From JBBIII01 sp037446575 (GTDB taxonomy: Bacteria > Bacteroidota > Ignavibacteria > UBA10030): DNA of 10,841 nt. Under the pieces are notes generated by a model. It did no database searches and was not told the origin of the DNA. It saw only the letters and a list, made by a program, of their open reading frames with translations. Made by a program: the position numbers and the translations under genes. Location: assembly GCA_037446575.1 (NCBI GenBank), contig JBBIII010000078.1, forward strand, positions 1 to 10,841, written 5' to 3'. Below are positions 1-7,500 of the stretch, piece by piece; positions within the stretch are counted from its first letter, which is position 1, and each line of letters begins with the position of its first letter.

Positions 1-150
1 TATCCATTAATTTTTTATCTGAGTTTTGGGCTGAGGAGAAAATTTTACGCAAGTTTAACTTTTTACTTATTGAAAACCATTGAGATATACGCTAATTTCA
101 CTAATGTAGTTGCGGGAAAAAGGGAGAAAACTCTTGAAATTAATATTTGA
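1..150 (+). CDS. Possible 3' end of an upstream membrane protein gene (partial, weak)
   Basis: Frame 1 is open from the first base to a TGA at 148-150, giving 49 residues. The stretch starts hydrophobic and aromatic, contains basic patches (LRRK, GKREK), and ends KTLEINI. This layout (membrane helix, basic stretch, short polar tail containing GKR-x-K-T) loosely recalls the C-terminus of integral membrane GT2-type glycosyltransferases, but that is only a resemblance. An open frame of this length can occur by chance. No start is visible because the window cuts it. It would be co-directional with the toxin-antitoxin pair, about 185 nt upstream. Confidence 0.2.
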   Translation, partial: YPLIFYLSFGLRRKFYASLTFYLLKTIEIYANFTNVVAGKREKTLEINI

Positions 151-258
151 ATAAAAACACTAGAGAATTAGATTATGTCTCAGTTTGAATTTGTGAATAT
201 ATCAAATTTATTTTATTTTTAAGCGAGAAAGAAAGGTGTGGCATAACTATTAAATTAC

Positions 259-267
259 GTGATTCAC
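259..267. promoter_or_regulatory. Short inverted repeat next to the -35 box, possible operator
   Basis: GTGA-T-TCAC is a perfect 4+1+4 inverted repeat. Allowing one extra C in the right arm, it extends to ACGTGA / TCACCGT. It lies five bases before the -35 hexamer of the toxin-antitoxin promoter, where an autoregulatory protein could bind. Its shortness means chance occurrence is quite possible. Confidence 0.25.
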
Positions 268-271
268 CGTA

Positions 272-300
272 TTGTATTTTTATGAATCTATTCCTATTAT
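272..300 (+). promoter_or_regulatory. Sigma70-like promoter for the Panacea toxin-antitoxin pair
   Basis: TTGTAT (272-277) and TATTAT (295-300) are separated by exactly 17 bases, close to the TTGACA/TATAAT consensus. Transcription would start near 307, leaving a short leader of about 28 nt before the ATG at 335. No other hexamer pair this close to the gene fits as well. A more distant candidate, TTGAAA at 70-75 and TAATTT at 93-98, would give a leader of over 200 nt. Confidence 0.5.
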
Positions 301-334
301 TTTAACGTCTTTTAGGTTGTAAACATCAGATACT

Positions 335-928
335 ATGCAATATATCTCGAGAAATAGAGAAAAGTTTATTCAATCAATGGTGTATTTTGCTCAAAACACC
401 AATTGGAAAAAACTTGGTAAGAAAAAAATGTGCAAGCTATTGTTTGCTTTAGATTTTGAGCATTTCAATCAAACAGGGAGATTTGTTACAGGAATAGCAT
501 ATTATGCTTACGACCATGGACCGTATCCTAGAGATGAATTTAATTCTATATCCGATAATAACTCCCCTGAAGATGTATCTAAATTTCTCGCAATCTTTCC
601 ACGCTCAAATTATTACGATAACGATGTAGAAGGATATTTAATTAAAGCAAAAGATAAAGTAAAGTTTAACAAAAAAATATTTACACCCCGCGAGATAGAA
701 ATAATGGCAAGATTGGCTGAAATGTGGAAAGATTCTTCTGGCGAAATGATTGAACAGTGGTCACATGGTAAAAATAAACCATGGGATATTGTATGGAATA
801 TTGAAAAGAGAAAATATCAAATCATCGATTATACATATGCAATAACAGAAGACTCTCCGCTTACCAAAGAAGAAGCTGAAGCTATGCTAAAAGAGGAAAG
901 AGAGTTTGAAGCTGTATTTACTCATTAG
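335..928 (+). CDS. Panacea-domain (SocA-like, DUF4065) antitoxin-type protein
   Basis: This 197-residue protein has the hallmarks of the Panacea/SocA-like family. These are KLLFALDFEHF at 34-44, a GRFVTG block followed by DHGPYP (residues 48-65, matching the family's tGd.Y....GPvp pattern), and the C-terminal EMIEQWSHGKNKPWD at 137-151, matching the family's (S/T)H...PW motif. Panacea proteins are known antitoxins that neutralise many unrelated toxins by direct binding; SocA instead acts as an adaptor delivering toxin SocB to ClpXP. The acidic, Lys/Glu-rich tail (residues 175-193) looks helical. The next gene starts 8 nt after the stop, so the two are very probably one operon, with antitoxin first. 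The Shine-Dalgarno signal before the ATG is poor: AGG is about 20 nt away. A phage-derived role cannot be excluded because Panacea genes also occur in prophages. Confidence 0.85.
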   Translation: MQYISRNREKFIQSMVYFAQNTNWKKLGKKKMCKLLFALDFEHFNQTGRFVTGIAYYAYDHGPYPRDEFNSISDNNSPEDVSKFLAIFPRSNYYDNDVEGYLIKAKDKVKFNKKIFTPREIEIMARLAEMWKDSSGEMIEQWSHGKNKPWDIVWNIEKRKYQIIDYTYAITEDSPLTKEEAEAMLKEEREFEAVFTH

Positions 929-933
929 GGAGA
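928..933 (+). promoter_or_regulatory. Ribosome binding site of the downstream toxin candidate
   Basis: GGGAGA overlaps the last base of the preceding stop codon and lies three bases before the ATG at 937, a tight spacing. It is much stronger than anything ahead of the first gene. It supports reading the second frame as a real translated gene co-expressed with the Panacea protein. Confidence 0.5.
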
Positions 934-936
934 TCA

Positions 937-1335
937 ATGCCTGTAGCCGGAGAAGTCTACTTCGGAATATATAAATTCATTGATGGAGGGTGTTCTCCTA
1001 AGTTAATCGTATTGCTTTTTGTAGATACTGTAAACGATATTGCTATTAGTTGTATAGTAACAAAACATAAACTATCAAAAGATAAAGCTACAAATACAGG
1101 TTGTAGACCTGCGTCAAAGAGATTTTTTATCCCGGCTTCAAAGAATGGCTTCGATATTGATTCATATTTGGAATTAACGCGAAACAAATTACACTCCGTC
1201 TCAAATCTAACTCCTGCAAATGGAATTGAGTTAAAATTTTGTTTACCACTGCAAGTATTACAAGACATAAAAAATTGTATAAAAAAATTAGTGCATGATA
1301 TTCCTCCTGATTTATTTAAGTTGATAACGTCCTAA
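937..1335 (+). CDS. Unrecognised small protein, probable toxin partner of the Panacea protein
   Basis: I do not recognise this 132-residue protein with certainty. It begins GEVYFGIYKF, then a hydrophobic strand PKLIVLLFVD (21-30) and a second strand DIAISCIVTKHKL (34-46). After that come FFIPASK (63-69) and DSYLEL (75-80), and the C-terminal part is mixed (LQVLQDIKNCIKKLV, 106-119). The early order (Gly-x-Val turn, K-hydrophobic strand, CIVT strand, F-I-P, then a D-S-Y-hydrophobic element) resembles the small beta-barrel of MazF/PemK-like toxins. That is a pattern impression, not a confident assignment. Position is the main evidence: it lies 8 nt after a Panacea antitoxin gene with a good ribosome site, the standard place for a Panacea-neutralised toxin. 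There is no signal peptide or membrane segment, so it is cytosolic. The family could be new. Confidence 0.7.
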   Translation: MPVAGEVYFGIYKFIDGGCSPKLIVLLFVDTVNDIAISCIVTKHKLSKDKATNTGCRPASKRFFIPASKNGFDIDSYLELTRNKLHSVSNLTPANGIELKFCLPLQVLQDIKNCIKKLVHDIPPDLFKLITS

Positions 1336-1515
1336 AAGTCTATCGATTTTGACAAATCTTTTGTATTCCACGGTCTACGCTAATTCCATAAACCATTATA
1401 GATGTTCCTCAGATTTTTTGTCTTACTTTTTTATCAACCCCATGACATCTAATGATGATATTTCAGATATCCCTACATTAATAGCCTTTACAATTAATAC
1501 AATAAACAACCATAT
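1336..1515. other. Convergent intergenic gap
   Basis: This gap lies between the stop of the rightward toxin candidate and the stop of the leftward cellobiose phosphorylase. I see no hairpin followed by a T-run on either strand that would be a clear intrinsic terminator. The only perfect small inverted repeat noted is GATAT-TTCAG-ATATC near 1458-1472. A TTG-started frame crosses the gap, but nothing supports it. Confidence 0.4.
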
Positions 1516-3960
1516 TTATGAAAGTATTACATCGAGTAAGACTTCTTTGACACTTGAGTTAGGACGTGGGATCAGATTTCCTTGAATTTCTTTTCCATCC
1601 ACTAACAATTTCACCTGATTTCCTTGTCCTATCCGTTTGACATTTATATTGTAACGGACTTCCTGAAAAGTTCTCGAAATAGAAAATCCTGACCAATCAG
1701 TCGGAATAACCGGAGCAATCATCAGTCCATCAAACGTAGGACGTATTCCAAGTATGTATTGTGTGATTGCGAAATAATTCCAAGCGGCGGTACCAGTCAA
1801 CCAAGAATTCTTTGCTTCTCCATGAGTTGGCGCATCTTTGCCTGCAATCATTTGCGCATAAACATACGGCTCGCATCGGTGAACTTCCGAAATCTTTTCT
1901 CGAGCAGACGGATTTATCCGAGAATAATAATCAAACGCTTTGTCTCCGCGTCCGACTTTTGTTTCCGCAATAATTATCCAGGGATTGTTATGACAAAAGA
2001 TACCGGCATTTTCTTTATAACCGGGCGGATAAGATGAAATCTCGCCAAGATTCAAATAATATTTGGAATAAGCTGGCTGCTGCAATACAATTCCATGTTT
2101 AGTTGCCAAGAATTTATTGACCGAATCGAGAGCCTTTAATGCAAGCCCATCTTCAATACCTACTCCCGCCAATACACAAAATCCTTGCGGCTCAATAAAT
2201 ATCTTTCCTTCTTCACATTCTTTTGAACCAACTTTGTTACCAAAATCATCATACGCACGCAAGAACCATTCACCATCCCAGCCATACTTGTGAATTGTTT
2301 TATCCATCTTAATTGCGGATTCGCGGTAAGCAACCGCATCCGATTTTAATCCTCGTTTTTCGGCAATATCTGCGAGCTCCCGCGCCGCTAATACAAACAT
2401 TCCAGCAATAAAAACCGACTCCGCCACTTTTCCATCTTTATTAGTTGTAGTTTGAAACGATTGACCCGGTGTGTCGGAAAAACAATTCAAGTTCAAACAA
2501 TCATTCCAATCGGCACGACCGATAAGCGGTAAGCCATGCGGTCCAAGTCGTTCCAAAGTATATTTCAGACTTCGCTCCAGATGTTCATAAAGTGGAGTTT
2601 CACTCCCCTCTTTATTATCGTATGGAACAAGTTCATTCAAAATTGACCAATTATTTGTCTCTTTGAGATAAGCTGATACACCTAAAATTAACCATAGCGG
2701 ATCGTCATTAAAGTTGCTTCCGATATCATTATTACCGCGCTTTGTCAGTGGCTGATATTGATGATACGCACCGCCTGTTTCTAATTGTGTTGACGCTAAG
2801 TCTAAAATTCTTTCGCGCGCACGTTCTGGAATCATGTGAACAAACCCCAACAAATCCTGATTCGAATCGCGGAAACCAAGTCCGCGCCCAATTCCCGATT
2901 CATAGAACGAAGCTGAGCGCGACATATTGAATGTTGCCATGCATTGATATGCATTCCAAATATTAATCATCCGGTTTGTGTGAACATCCGGTGTTTTTAC
3001 CTGATAAATGCTTAATAATTTATCCCAATATTTGCAAAGTGAATCGAACGCAGAATTTACGTTTGATTGGTTCAAATATTTCTTGATGATAGGTTTTACA
3101 GACTCTTTATTTATTATCTGAGAACTAAGTGGAGTAAATTTTTTATCTTTAGGATTTTCATGATAGCCAAGCAGAATAATAACTGTTTTGGTATCGTTAG
3201 CTTTTAAGTTGAGCTTGACGTGATGCGAGCCAATAGGCGCCCAGCCGTGTGCAAATGAATTGAACGACTTGCCGCGCTCTACTGCTAACGGTTTGTTCCA
3301 ACCTCGATACTCACCAAGGAAAATATCTCTTTGAGTATCAAAGCCGGCAAGTTTTTCCGAGCAAGCAAAGTAAGCAAAATGATCTCGGCGCTCACGGTAT
3401 TCAGTCTTATGGTAGATAACTTCATTTTCAACTTCTACTTGTCCAGTGCTGAAATTTCTTTGAAAGTTAGTTGCATCATCCTGCGCATCCCAGAGACAAA
3501 ATTCTATACTTGAAAAAAGCGAAAGCTTTCGCGGTTTTTTACTTAGATTAGTTACCGTGATTTGCCATATTTCTAAATTCTCGCCAAGCGGTACAAAATA
3601 TAAAGTCTCGGTTTTTATTTTTTTATAAGTCGAACCTATTACCGAATAACCTAAGCCGTGCCTGCATTGATAATCTTCAATTTTGTTTTGAGTTGGCTGC
3701 CAGGATGGAGACCAGAATTCGCCTGTTTCATTATCACGCATGTAAATATATCTGCCGCCAAAATCAAAAGGCGCATTATTATAACGGTAACGAGTTATGC
3801 GGCGTAATCTTGCATCTCGATAAAATGAATAACCGCCAGCAGTATTCGAAATAATTCCAAAGTATGCTTCACATCCTAAATAATTTATCCAAGGCAATGG
3901 CGTGTTTGGTTTAGTAATTACGTATTCACGGTTTTTGTCGTCAAAGAATCCGAATTTCAT
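1516..3960 (-). CDS. cbpA: Cellobiose phosphorylase (GH94)
   Basis: This 814-residue cytosolic enzyme catalyses cellobiose + phosphate to alpha-glucose-1-phosphate + glucose. Length and sequence match characterised cellobiose phosphorylases end to end. The N-terminal beta-sandwich (about 1-270) begins MKFGFFDDKNREYVITKPNT and contains NTAGGYSFYRDARLRRITRYRYNN. The (alpha/alpha)6 barrel (about 320-740) contains RDSNQDLLGF (364-373) and GRADWNDCLN (481-490), with D487 as the general acid. It also has the cellobiose-type acceptor segment GEISSYPPGYKEN (639-651), His657 in FCHNN, and WLTGTAAW (720-727); the His and Thr-Gly belong to the phosphate site. A C-terminal sandwich follows. No signal peptide is present. 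The ATG has GGAG five bases upstream and follows the paralogous GH94 gene by 16 nt, so it is the last gene of the operon. The specificity call rests on cellobiose-type motifs being intact. Confidence 0.93.
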   Translation of the reverse strand: MKFGFFDDKNREYVITKPNTPLPWINYLGCEAYFGIISNTAGGYSFYRDARLRRITRYRYNNAPFDFGGRYIYMRDNETGEFWSPSWQPTQNKIEDYQCRHGLGYSVIGSTYKKIKTETLYFVPLGENLEIWQITVTNLSKKPRKLSLFSSIEFCLWDAQDDATNFQRNFSTGQVEVENEVIYHKTEYRERRDHFAYFACSEKLAGFDTQRDIFLGEYRGWNKPLAVERGKSFNSFAHGWAPIGSHHVKLNLKANDTKTVIILLGYHENPKDKKFTPLSSQIINKESVKPIIKKYLNQSNVNSAFDSLCKYWDKLLSIYQVKTPDVHTNRMINIWNAYQCMATFNMSRSASFYESGIGRGLGFRDSNQDLLGFVHMIPERARERILDLASTQLETGGAYHQYQPLTKRGNNDIGSNFNDDPLWLILGVSAYLKETNNWSILNELVPYDNKEGSETPLYEHLERSLKYTLERLGPHGLPLIGRADWNDCLNLNCFSDTPGQSFQTTTNKDGKVAESVFIAGMFVLAARELADIAEKRGLKSDAVAYRESAIKMDKTIHKYGWDGEWFLRAYDDFGNKVGSKECEEGKIFIEPQGFCVLAGVGIEDGLALKALDSVNKFLATKHGIVLQQPAYSKYYLNLGEISSYPPGYKENAGIFCHNNPWIIIAETKVGRGDKAFDYYSRINPSAREKISEVHRCEPYVYAQMIAGKDAPTHGEAKNSWLTGTAAWNYFAITQYILGIRPTFDGLMIAPVIPTDWSGFSISRTFQEVRYNINVKRIGQGNQVKLLVDGKEIQGNLIPRPNSSVKEVLLDVILS

Positions 3961-3976
3961 TTAATCTCCATTTCTT

Positions 3977-6370
3977 TCATTTCATTTCTACAAGTACTTC
4001 GTTAGTATCTTTCATTTTGTTTAAAGGTATCAGGTTTCCCTCTATTTTTTCACTATTAATAAGAATTTCCTTAACTCCTTTTTGTGAGCCGTTTTTATTT
4101 CTAATCCTAATGTTGAAATGCTTACCTTGGAATTTACGAGTTACTGTCAACTCTTTCCATTTAGAGGGAATACAAGGATCAATTTTAAGTCCAAAATATT
4201 GCGGTTGAATGCCGAGTATAAATTGCGCCGCCGTATAGTACGCCCAAGATGCTGTGCCGCTCAACCACGGAAGTCGAGATGCGCCATAGCGCGGACTATA
4301 TTTGCTATGTGAAAATTGCGCATAGACATACGGTTCTATTTGCCTTACCTCCGCTTTGTTATTATATGCGGACGGCATAAACTTGCGATAATACTCATAA
4401 GCTTGATTTCCTCTGCCAATTAGAGTTTCCGCAATAACAACCCAACTTTGTGTATGCTGAAATATTGAGCCGTTCTCTTTCATTCCTTTGTTAAATAATC
4501 GGGATCTTATTACTTGCGGATCCGTTTTTTCAACTGGTGGATCATTAATCATCAAACCATAATCGGTTGAAAGCCGCTTCCTGACAACATCCAATAACTT
4601 TTCCGAACGTAATTTATCTATGTGTTCACTAATTACCGCCCAAGGTTGCGGTTCTAAAAATATTGTTGCTTCTTGATTTTCTTTTGAACCGAATTTTAAT
4701 CCATCTGCTCTGTATGCACGCAAGTACCAATTTCCATCCCAAGCATATTTTTCCAAATTCTCATCTAACTTTTGTAAGTGATTTGCCGCCCATTCTGCTT
4801 CAATTGAATTATTTAGCAAATTTGCGATTTCAATATATGTTTTTAGAGCATAACGAAGTTGAAAAGCGACAAAAGTCGTTTCACCATCTTGACCAAGTTC
4901 AAGACAATCGTTCCAATCTGCCAAAAGTCCGCAAGGAAAACCATGCTTGCCCGAACGCTCAAGACTGAATTGAATTGCCCGCTTCAGATGACCAAATACA
5001 GTATCTTCTTCCTTATCAGCATACGGAAAAACTTTATTATAAAATGAGATATCTCCTGTTTCCTTTACATAAGCTGGTATTGTATTGAACAGCCACATGC
5101 AGTCATCGGAACGATATTCATTTTCTGATGGGGCTTTTTCTTTACCCGGATTATGAGCAAACGGTTTTACTACCGGCATAGCTCCACCTGTAGAAGCCTG
5201 GCCTGTTATCATTAATTCTAAACGTTCTTTTACTTCGGTTGGAATTGAATGAATTATTCCTAACATATCTTGTACTGTATCTCTATAACCAAGCCCGTCT
5301 CTTTCGCCAGAGTAAATAAGACTTGCCGCTCGCGACCATGCAAAAGTGATTAAATTATTATACGGATTCCAAGTATTAAACATACTGTTGAATTCTGCAT
5401 CAGGGGAATTAACCGTCATCCCCTCAATTCGCGAATGCCAATAATTTTTTAATCTCTCAAATTCTTGGTAGACTTTATCGAGACTTCCGAGTTCCTGTAC
5501 AGCTTTCTTGCCTTCTTCTTCTGCTTTACCTATTCCCATAAGCACAATAATTTCTTTGGATTCATCCACTTGCAATTCAATATCGGCTTGCAACACGCCA
5601 CACGCATTATCGCCAATAGCAATTGAATTTTTACATTTTCCTTTTTCAACAACAATGGGATTTGAATAAGTACGATAAGGACCAAGAAAAACTTCCCGGT
5701 CTGTATCATATCCTTTTACTTTTACTCCGGAAAGCGCAAGAAATGAATGACGCGCCTGCCCGTTGTTTTCAAACTGATCTGGGAATGAAGGCATCATAAC
5801 ATTTACTCCATGATCAATAATATTATCTACAACATTCATCTTAACAATATATTGAGAATACTGTAGATTGATCATATCCTGCAAAAGACTCCAATTGTTG
5901 GCATACTCGACATAAGTGAAAATGCTCAGTCTCCTTTTTTTCTTTCCTTTGTTCTGTAATTTCAACAGCCAACATTCGCACCATTTGCCTAAGGGAACAA
6001 AATATAACGTCTCCATTTTGATAGATTTGTATTCAGATGTGATTTTTGTATATGCAGAACCATGCCTACACTCGGATTTATATTCTTTCAAAGATTTGCC
6101 AACGGGTTGCCAGCTTGCCGACCAAAAATCTTTTGAGTCTTTATCGTGTATATAGAAATAACGACCGGGCTGGTCCATCGGAATGACATTGAATCGCAAC
6201 CGGGTGAACCTGCCCTGAGCCGCAGATTTTAAAAAGCTATAACCACCGGCATTATTAGTTACTATTGCTCCATAATCTGTAGAACCTAAATAGTTGCTCC
6301 ACGACCTTGGCGTGTTTGGTTTGGTAATTACATATTCTTTATTTTTATCATCGAAATAACCGAATTTCAT
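3977..6370 (-). CDS. GH94 phosphorylase, chitobiose-phosphorylase-like, specificity uncertain
   Basis: This 797-residue cytosolic paralogue of the neighbouring cellobiose phosphorylase begins with nearly the same sequence (MKFGYFDDKNKEYVITKPNT). The GH94 core is intact: YRDTVQD, ADWNDCLEL with D488 as general acid, the phosphate-site His in IFQHTQSW, and WLSGTASW. Several segments follow the N,N'-diacetylchitobiose phosphorylase pattern: RDT.QD instead of RDSNQD, a short LGQDGETTFVAF loop, and NACGVLQ in the sandwich. The cellobiose-type GEIS..YPPG segment is missing, replaced by VIRSRLFNKGMKEN. The Arg usually found before ADWND is Leu (GLLADWND). It therefore probably cleaves another beta-linked disaccharide by phosphorolysis; chitobiose is one candidate. 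The start at 6370 is chosen because it matches the family N-terminus and has GGAG five bases upstream. An earlier in-frame ATG at 6388 overlaps the preceding stop (TAATG) and would add six residues. Confidence 0.85.
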   Translation of the reverse strand: MKFGYFDDKNKEYVITKPNTPRSWSNYLGSTDYGAIVTNNAGGYSFLKSAAQGRFTRLRFNVIPMDQPGRYFYIHDKDSKDFWSASWQPVGKSLKEYKSECRHGSAYTKITSEYKSIKMETLYFVPLGKWCECWLLKLQNKGKKKRRLSIFTYVEYANNWSLLQDMINLQYSQYIVKMNVVDNIIDHGVNVMMPSFPDQFENNGQARHSFLALSGVKVKGYDTDREVFLGPYRTYSNPIVVEKGKCKNSIAIGDNACGVLQADIELQVDESKEIIVLMGIGKAEEEGKKAVQELGSLDKVYQEFERLKNYWHSRIEGMTVNSPDAEFNSMFNTWNPYNNLITFAWSRAASLIYSGERDGLGYRDTVQDMLGIIHSIPTEVKERLELMITGQASTGGAMPVVKPFAHNPGKEKAPSENEYRSDDCMWLFNTIPAYVKETGDISFYNKVFPYADKEEDTVFGHLKRAIQFSLERSGKHGFPCGLLADWNDCLELGQDGETTFVAFQLRYALKTYIEIANLLNNSIEAEWAANHLQKLDENLEKYAWDGNWYLRAYRADGLKFGSKENQEATIFLEPQPWAVISEHIDKLRSEKLLDVVRKRLSTDYGLMINDPPVEKTDPQVIRSRLFNKGMKENGSIFQHTQSWVVIAETLIGRGNQAYEYYRKFMPSAYNNKAEVRQIEPYVYAQFSHSKYSPRYGASRLPWLSGTASWAYYTAAQFILGIQPQYFGLKIDPCIPSKWKELTVTRKFQGKHFNIRIRNKNGSQKGVKEILINSEKIEGNLIPLNKMKDTNEVLVEMK

Positions 6371-6375
6371 AAATT

Positions 6376-6379
6376 CTCC
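6376..6379 (-). promoter_or_regulatory. Ribosome binding site deciding the GH94 paralogue start
   Basis: GGAG on the minus strand lies five bases before the ATG at 6370. It falls inside the six-codon extension that the ATG at 6388 would give, so it can only serve the inner start. The inner start also aligns with the N-terminus of the paralogous cellobiose phosphorylase. Confidence 0.65.
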
Positions 6380-6387
6380 AAAACCCA

Positions 6388-7395
6388 TTATTGAATTTTT
6401 GTTTTCTTACCATGCAGTATTGCTTCTATCTCACTTAATTCTTTTTTGGTAAAAGATAAATTTTTTAGAGCGCCAACTGCCTCTTCAATTTGTGAAACAC
6501 GGCTTGCGCCAATTAATACTGAGGTCATTTCTGGATGTCGAAGAATCCAGGCTATTGCCATTTGAGCTATAGTTTGATTTCGTCTAGAGGCAATCTCTTT
6601 TAACAAACGAACTTTCGATAATTTATCATTACTAATTTCTTCTATTTTTAAGAAGCCGTGAGGTTTTGCGGCGCGGGAATCCTTTGGGATTTTTTCAAGA
6701 TATCTTTCTGTAAGCAATCCCTGCGCAAGCGGAGAAAATGCTATACAACCCATCCCTTCTTTTTCTAAAACCTGCAATAAGCCATTTTCCACCCAGCGAC
6801 TAAACATATTATATTTCGCCTGATGTATTAAACATGGAGTTCCAAGTGAACGCAAAATCCGCGCGGCTTTTGTTGTAAGCTCAGGCGGATAATTAGAAAT
6901 TCCAACATAAAGCGCTTTGCCACTGCGAACGATTTGATCGAGCGCCTGCATTGTTTCTTCCATGGGAGTTTCTCTGTCCGGACGGTGATGATAAAAAATA
7001 TCAACGTAGTCTATTTGCATCCTTTTTAAACTTTGCTCTAAGCTCGCAATGAGATATTTTCGCGAACCCCAATCACCATAAGGTCCTTCCCACATCTGGT
7101 AGCCAGCTTTAGTTGAGATTAGAATTTCATCTCTGTACGAAGAAAAATCTTTTTTCAAAATTATTCCGAAATTTTCTTCAGCGGAACCTGTAGGCGGACC
7201 ATAATTATTTGCCAAATCGAAATGAGTTATTCCAAGATCAAATGCCTTGTGGAGCATCTTGCGCGCAATTCTAAAGCTATCTATGTTTCCAAAGTTATGC
7301 CACAATCCTAATGATATAATTGGTAATTTAAGTCCGCTCCTACCACAGCGAACATATTTCATCTCGTCATAACGAATCAGTGATGGTTTATACAA
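6388..7395 (-). CDS. yghZ: Aldo/keto reductase, YghZ/Gpr type
   Basis: This 335-residue NADPH-dependent aldo/keto reductase closely follows E. coli YghZ (Gpr), which reduces L-glyceraldehyde-3-phosphate and methylglyoxal. The shared blocks include SLGLWHNFG (28-36), FDLGITHFDLANNYGPP (52-68), GSAEENFG, ISTKAGYQMWEGPYG (94-108), GKALYVGISNY and TSVLIGASR (291-299). The catalytic tetrad is D60, Y65, K96 and H137. The barrel is single-domain and full length, cytosolic, with no signal peptide. The start is a TTG with GGGG eight bases upstream; this matches the YghZ N-terminal extension better than the inner ATG at 7362. Its stop overlaps a possible ATG of the next gene, so it is translationally linked to the GH94 paralogue. 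In this context it may reduce a sugar or aldehyde released during catabolism, but the true substrate is not shown by the sequence. The YghZ-like family also includes potassium-channel beta-subunit relatives. Confidence 0.9.
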   Translation of the reverse strand: MYKPSLIRYDEMKYVRCGRSGLKLPIISLGLWHNFGNIDSFRIARKMLHKAFDLGITHFDLANNYGPPTGSAEENFGIILKKDFSSYRDEILISTKAGYQMWEGPYGDWGSRKYLIASLEQSLKRMQIDYVDIFYHHRPDRETPMEETMQALDQIVRSGKALYVGISNYPPELTTKAARILRSLGTPCLIHQAKYNMFSRWVENGLLQVLEKEGMGCIAFSPLAQGLLTERYLEKIPKDSRAAKPHGFLKIEEISNDKLSKVRLLKEIASRRNQTIAQMAIAWILRHPEMTSVLIGASRVSQIEEAVGALKNLSFTKKELSEIEAILHGKKTKIQ

Positions 7396-7500
7396 TTTTC
7401 TTTCCCCTTGATATTTTACATAATATTTTTTGCATTAAAACCATTAAATATTAATACAATTTTCTTTAGTAATCTAATAATTATCTTGCTTCATTTTTTG
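7396..7500 (-). other. Spacer between GH2 and aldo/keto reductase genes
   Basis: This 105-nt AT-rich gap is the only sizeable break in the leftward gene cluster. It contains the GGGG ribosome site of the reductase (7404-7407). I see no convincing hairpin terminator and no well-spaced -35/-10 pair, so read-through from the GH2 gene is the simplest view, but an internal promoter cannot be excluded. Confidence 0.35.

Larger units (their letters stand above)
151..334 (+). other. Upstream non-coding region of the Panacea module
   Basis: This AT-rich stretch has stops in the forward frames and no convincing gene. A 15-codon frame beginning ATG at 175 is the only ATG-led frame and is not supported. 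The right half carries the promoter at 272-300. Just left of its -35 box is a short inverted repeat, GTGA-T-TCAC at 259-267, described separately. Confidence 0.5.

Noticed and set aside
175..222. 15-codon ATG-led frame ahead of the Panacea gene
   Set aside because: Very short, without a ribosome site, and lying upstream of the best promoter candidate, so it would not even be in the main transcript.
957..1268. 103-codon leftward frame opposite the toxin candidate
   Set aside because: It lies wholly inside the better-supported rightward gene and has no promoter or ribosome site; it is an antisense shadow.
1349..1585. 78-codon rightward frame beginning with TTG after the toxin candidate
   Set aside because: It has no ribosome site, a low-complexity Ser/Thr/Asn/Ile-rich composition and no recognisable motif, and it overlaps the 3' end of the cellobiose phosphorylase gene.
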